From NCBI RefSeq assembly GCF_024055635.1, contig NZ_JAMXMB010000011.1, positions 1 to 64,000 on the forward strand: a DNA stretch of 64,000 nt, given 5' to 3'. The DNA comes from Microbacterium yannicii. Lineage in GTDB: Bacteria; Actinomycetota; Actinomycetes; Actinomycetales; Microbacteriaceae. Both the position numbers and the translations under genes were made by a program. Positions 61,231-64,000 of the stretch are shown piece by piece. The notes below the pieces were generated by a model. That model had not been told where the DNA came from and ran no database searches. It worked only from the letters and a program-made list of their open reading frames with translations. The first letter of the stretch is position 1, and every line of letters begins with the position of its first letter.

Positions 61231-63035
61231 CGTCGACCTCCGAACCCTTCGAAGCACCCGGCACGTCGACCGGCGTGCCGGGCGCGCCGCCCCCGCAGCT
61301 GGTGCGATCGCCGCTCAGCGACGGCGAATGGCATCGCCTGCACCCGCTCACGCCGCTCCTGCGCGGCGGGCTGTTCCTCATCGTCGTCATCGGCATCGTG
61401 TTCGCGAACCTCCGCGATCGCCTCGTGTTCATCTTCCTGCCGTGGCTCGCACCCGACATCGAAGACGAGGTCGGCGAATGGGAGGGAGCCGAGGGCGACC
61501 CGATCGACTTCATCATCGCGAACAACCTCTACGTCCTCGCCGGGCTGGCGGTGCTCGGGGTGCTGATCGTGCTGGTCGCCGTCTTCTACACCTCCTGGCG
61601 CTTCCACACGTTCCGGATCACTGACGACGACGTCGAGGTGCGCAGCGGCATCCTGTTCCGGACCCAGCGCCGTGCCCCGCTCGACCGCGTGCAGGGCGTC
61701 AATCTCACCCGGCCGATGATCGCGAGACTGCTGGGCATGGCGAAGCTCGAGGTCGTCGGGGCCGGAGCGGACGCCAACGTCAAGCTCGAGTACCTCTCCA
61801 CGGCCAACGCCGAGGCAGTGCGCGCCGACATCCTGCGGCTCGCGTCCGGCCGTCGCCTCGGCATGACGTCCGGGACCGCCGCCCCACGGCCTGTGGGCAG
61901 GGCTGCCATGCTGAGCCAGACGGTGGGGCGCGAGATCACCGGCCTCATCGAGGGGCCCGAGGCGCCGGTGGCTGAGCTCGAATCCGTCGTGCACATCCCG
62001 GTGGGCCGGCTCGTGGCATCCCACATCCTCAGCATGTCGACGCTGGGGCTGCTGGTCGCCGTGGTCGCGATCGTGATCGGTGTCAGCCAGGGCGTCACCT
62101 GGCTGCTGTTCGGCTTCGTACCGGCCATCATCGGCTACGGCGCGTACTGGCTGCGCTCGATCGTCCGATCGCTGCGGTACGCGATCGCGCCGACGCCCGA
62201 CGGCGTGCGCATCACGTTCGGCCTGTTCACCACCATCACCGAGATCGTGCCGCCCGGGCGCGTGCACGCGGTCGAGGTGACGCAGCCGATCCTCTGGCGC
62301 CCCGCCGGCTGGTGGACCGTCCGCATCAACCGCCTCACCGGTCGCAGCGTCGCCGACAGCAGCACCGATCAGTTCACGACCGCCCTGCCCGTCGGCACCG
62401 CCGCCGACGTCGAGCGGGTGCTGCGGCTGCTGCAGCCCGCTCTGCCCGACGGCGAGCGGGCTCTCGTCGTGCAGCAGGGCATGTTCGGGCCGGGGGAGGG
62501 CGACACCTTCACGAACACGCCGAAGCGCGCGTGGTGGATCCGGCCCCTGTCGTATCGCCGGAACGGATTCCGGCTCACCGGCGACGTCCTGCTGATGCGG
62601 CGCGGCGTCGTGTGGCGCAAGCTGGTGATCCTGCCGCTCGCACGCCTGCAGAGCCTCGGGCTGTACCAGGGCCCGCTCGACCGGGCGTCGGGTGTGACCA
62701 ACGTGCGCGCGCACGTGGTGACCGGCCCGGTATCGCCGTTCCTGGCGGCGGTCGACCGCGACAGCGCGCTCGAGCTCTTCGACGATGTCGCGCGCGGTGC
62801 GGTGCGCGAAGCGCTCGCCGACCGCACGCATCGGTGGGCGCAGGAGGCGACGGATGCCGCAGCCGTCGCACCCGCCGGATCCACCGCAGCGGACGACGCC
62901 GGCGACGTTCCGTCTCGCTTCGGTCCCTCGACGTCCGAACCTCCGGTTGCGGTGGTCGAGCGGGCGAGCGCCGGCGAGCGAGACGACACCCGCCGAGCCT
63001 CCGAAGGCACGCCGAGCGAGGAGGACCGCACATGA
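61227..63035 (+). CDS. Membrane protein with several bPH_2 domains
   Basis: 602 residues; ATGA overlap with the previous gene. Four membrane helices in two pairs; bPH_2 units at about 130-210 (VEVRSGILFRTQRRAPLDRVQGVNL), 320-400 (VRITFGLFTTITEIVPPGRVHAVEV) and 445-525 (LLMRRGVVWRKLVILPLARLQSLGL). The YdbS/YdbT-like pair is conserved after the folate genes. The last 60 residues are disordered and overlap a REP-like palindrome. Confidence 0.85.
   Translation: MTSTSEPFEAPGTSTGVPGAPPPQLVRSPLSDGEWHRLHPLTPLLRGGLFLIVVIGIVFANLRDRLVFIFLPWLAPDIEDEVGEWEGAEGDPIDFIIANNLYVLAGLAVLGVLIVLVAVFYTSWRFHTFRITDDDVEVRSGILFRTQRRAPLDRVQGVNLTRPMIARLLGMAKLEVVGAGADANVKLEYLSTANAEAVRADILRLASGRRLGMTSGTAAPRPVGRAAMLSQTVGREITGLIEGPEAPVAELESVVHIPVGRLVASHILSMSTLGLLVAVVAIVIGVSQGVTWLLFGFVPAIIGYGAYWLRSIVRSLRYAIAPTPDGVRITFGLFTTITEIVPPGRVHAVEVTQPILWRPAGWWTVRINRLTGRSVADSSTDQFTTALPVGTAADVERVLRLLQPALPDGERALVVQQGMFGPGEGDTFTNTPKRAWWIRPLSYRRNGFRLTGDVLLMRRGVVWRKLVILPLARLQSLGLYQGPLDRASGVTNVRAHVVTGPVSPFLAAVDRDSALELFDDVARGAVREALADRTHRWAQEATDAAAVAPAGSTAADDAGDVPSRFGPSTSEPPVAVVERASAGERDDTRRASEGTPSEEDRT
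62908..62990. repeat. Degenerate REP-like palindrome inside the PH-protein 3' end
   Basis: Left arm CGTTCCGTCTCGCTTCG..CTCGACG and right arm GGTCGAGCGGGCGAGCG..GCGAGCGAGACG form an imperfect inverted repeat related to the element after hpt. It encodes part of the disordered C-tail. Confidence 0.5.
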
Positions 63036-63745
63036 CCCGTGACGGGCGACTCGGAGTCGGGATCATCGGGGCCGGCCGTGTCGGGCCGGTGCTCGGTGCC
63101 GCGCTCGGCGGTGCCGGTCACGCGCTGGTCGGGATCACGCAGGGCTCCGACCCGGAACGGGTGCAGGCGATCCTGCCGGGAGTGCCGGTGCTGGACGCGA
63201 CGGAGGTCGCACGGCGGAGCGAGCTGGTGATCGTCGCCGTGCCCCACGACCAGCTCGAGGGACTCGTGGCGGGTCTCGCCGAGGTCGGCGCCTGGCAGCC
63301 CGGACAGCTCGTGCTGCACACGGATCCGGCCTGGGGCGCCGGCATCCTGTCCCCTGCGGTCGCCAAGGGAGTCATTCCGCTCGCCGTCCATCCCGCGATC
63401 GAGTTCAGCGGCACATCGATGGATCTGCGGGCGCTCGCGAGCGCCTACGCCGCGGTCACCGCGCCCGGGCCGGTGCTCCCGATCGCGCAGGCCCTCGCGG
63501 TGGAGCTCGGCTGCGAGCCGGTCGTCGTCGAGGAATCTGCCCGGCCGGCGTACGGCGAGGCCATCGCGACGGCGCGCGTCTTCTCGCGGTCGATCGTGCA
63601 CCAGGCGGCGGCGCTCCTCGCCGAGGCGGGGGTGCCGTACCCGGGGTCGTTCCTCTCCGCCCTGGCGCACACCACGCTCGATCACGCGCTCGCCGAGGCT
63701 GGCTCTGGTCCGGTGAGCGGTGAGCCCCCCGCTACGATCCAATGA
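63032..63745 (+). CDS. Rossmann-like/DUF2520 dehydrogenase-like protein
   Basis: 237 residues; GAGGACC upstream, and the ATG overlaps the previous stop (ATGA). IIGAGRVGPVLGAAL is a Rossmann motif; the C-terminal DUF2520 region holds HPAIEFSGT, YGEAIATARVF and SALAHTTLDHAL. It resembles ketopantoate reductase-like proteins and regularly precedes panC in actinobacteria, which suggests a link to pantothenate synthesis, unproven. Confidence 0.85.
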   Translation: MTRDGRLGVGIIGAGRVGPVLGAALGGAGHALVGITQGSDPERVQAILPGVPVLDATEVARRSELVIVAVPHDQLEGLVAGLAEVGAWQPGQLVLHTDPAWGAGILSPAVAKGVIPLAVHPAIEFSGTSMDLRALASAYAAVTAPGPVLPIAQALAVELGCEPVVVEESARPAYGEAIATARVFSRSIVHQAAALLAEAGVPYPGSFLSALAHTTLDHALAEAGSGPVSGEPPATIQ

Positions 63746-64000
63746 TGATCAGCACCATCGACGGGCTCCGTGCTCGGCTCGCCGAGGTCCGCGCGACGGC
63801 ACCCGAGGCACGTGTCGCCCTCATCTCGACGATCGGCTCCCTGCACGACGGTCACATCGACCTCGTGCACCGGGCACGTGAGCTCGCCGACATCGTGGTC
63901 GTCTCGGTGTTCGTCAATCCGCTGCGCTTCGCCTCGCCGGCCGACTTCGCCGCGTATCCCCGCACCCCCGACGAGGACGCCCGGCTGCTCGAATCCCTCG
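63745..64000 (+). CDS. panC: Pantoate-beta-alanine ligase, N-terminal part (runs off the window)
   Basis: 85 residues present. TACGAT at 63733-63738 is 6 nt before ATG 63745, so it is probably leaderless; ATG 63742 overlaps the DUF2520 stop. The HIGH-type motif LHDGH and VVSVFVNPLRF, YPRTPDEDARLLES match the PanC N-terminus. The usual TMGALHEGH and NPTQF read as TIGSLHDGH and NPLRF, so the pantoate pocket differs. The remainder is outside the window. Confidence 0.8.
   Translation, partial: MISTIDGLRARLAEVRATAPEARVALISTIGSLHDGHIDLVHRARELADIVVVSVFVNPLRFASPADFAAYPRTPDEDARLLESL

Noticed and set aside
60972..62831. 619-codon minus-strand open frame
   Set aside because: Antisense to the PH-domain genes, which have clear domains and coupled starts.

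Overview
The window comes from a high-GC Gram-positive actinobacterium, most likely a member of the Microbacteriaceae close to Microbacterium. The support is very high GC, many GTG starts, ATGA/GTGA stop-start overlaps, numerous probable leaderless genes (TANNNT about 6-8 nt before the start), an FtsH with HEGGH and the actinobacterial order ftsH-folE-folP-folB-folK-DUF3180-PH proteins-DUF2520-panC. This is judged from sequence features only; no database search was run.

Region 1 (1-28.4 kb) is a large surface or exopolysaccharide locus. It starts with the 3' part of a secreted repeat protein ending in a DUF4082 domain. A tightly coupled plus-strand operon follows (1502-8890): sugar-nucleotide dehydrogenase, epimerase, two DegT aminotransferases, NeuD-type acyltransferase, GT2 and flippase. 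A minus-strand set (14755-8893) holds three glycosyltransferases, an acyltransferase and a secreted beta-helix protein. Next come an asparagine-synthase-like amidotransferase, two GT2 enzymes, and a plus-strand operon of two Wzz-like proteins, an O-antigen-polymerase-like protein and VanZ. Minus-strand genes for an unknown membrane-anchored protein, an MFS transporter and a TolB-like propeller protein follow, then the initiating polyprenyl-phosphate sugar transferase and an IcaB/PgaB-like polysaccharide deacetylase. Together they supply precursors, initiation, assembly, export, polymerisation and modification of one heteropolysaccharide.

Region 2 (28.5-35.0 kb) holds small conserved genes, an ACT-domain protein, a 1345-residue polytopic SCO7613-type protein co-transcribed with an HTH/DUF2975 pair, and a RibD/DHFR-like reductase.

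Region 3 (35.0-45.3 kb) is an oxidative uronic-acid catabolic module: uronate dehydrogenase, glucarate dehydratase, a LacI regulator, an ABC importer without its ATPase, 5-dehydro-4-deoxyglucarate dehydratase, 2-oxoglutarate-semialdehyde dehydrogenase and an unrecognised 401-residue protein. Two LacI-type palindromes lie in the divergent promoter. The module is bounded by 105-bp direct repeats derived from the end of the reductase gene, which suggests an inserted island.

Region 4 (45.5-51.1 kb) has a PAS-GAF-GGDEF gene with a probable frameshift at its start, an alpha/beta hydrolase, an SDR and three MmyB-type regulator paralogues, one lacking its HTH. Region 5 (51.1-64 kb) is core genome: tRNA-Glu, tRNA-Asp and tRNA-Phe, an M23 peptidase, ppa, tilS, hpt, ftsH, the folate operon, membrane PH proteins and the start of a panC-like gene. 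No IS element, integrase, prophage or CRISPR array was seen.
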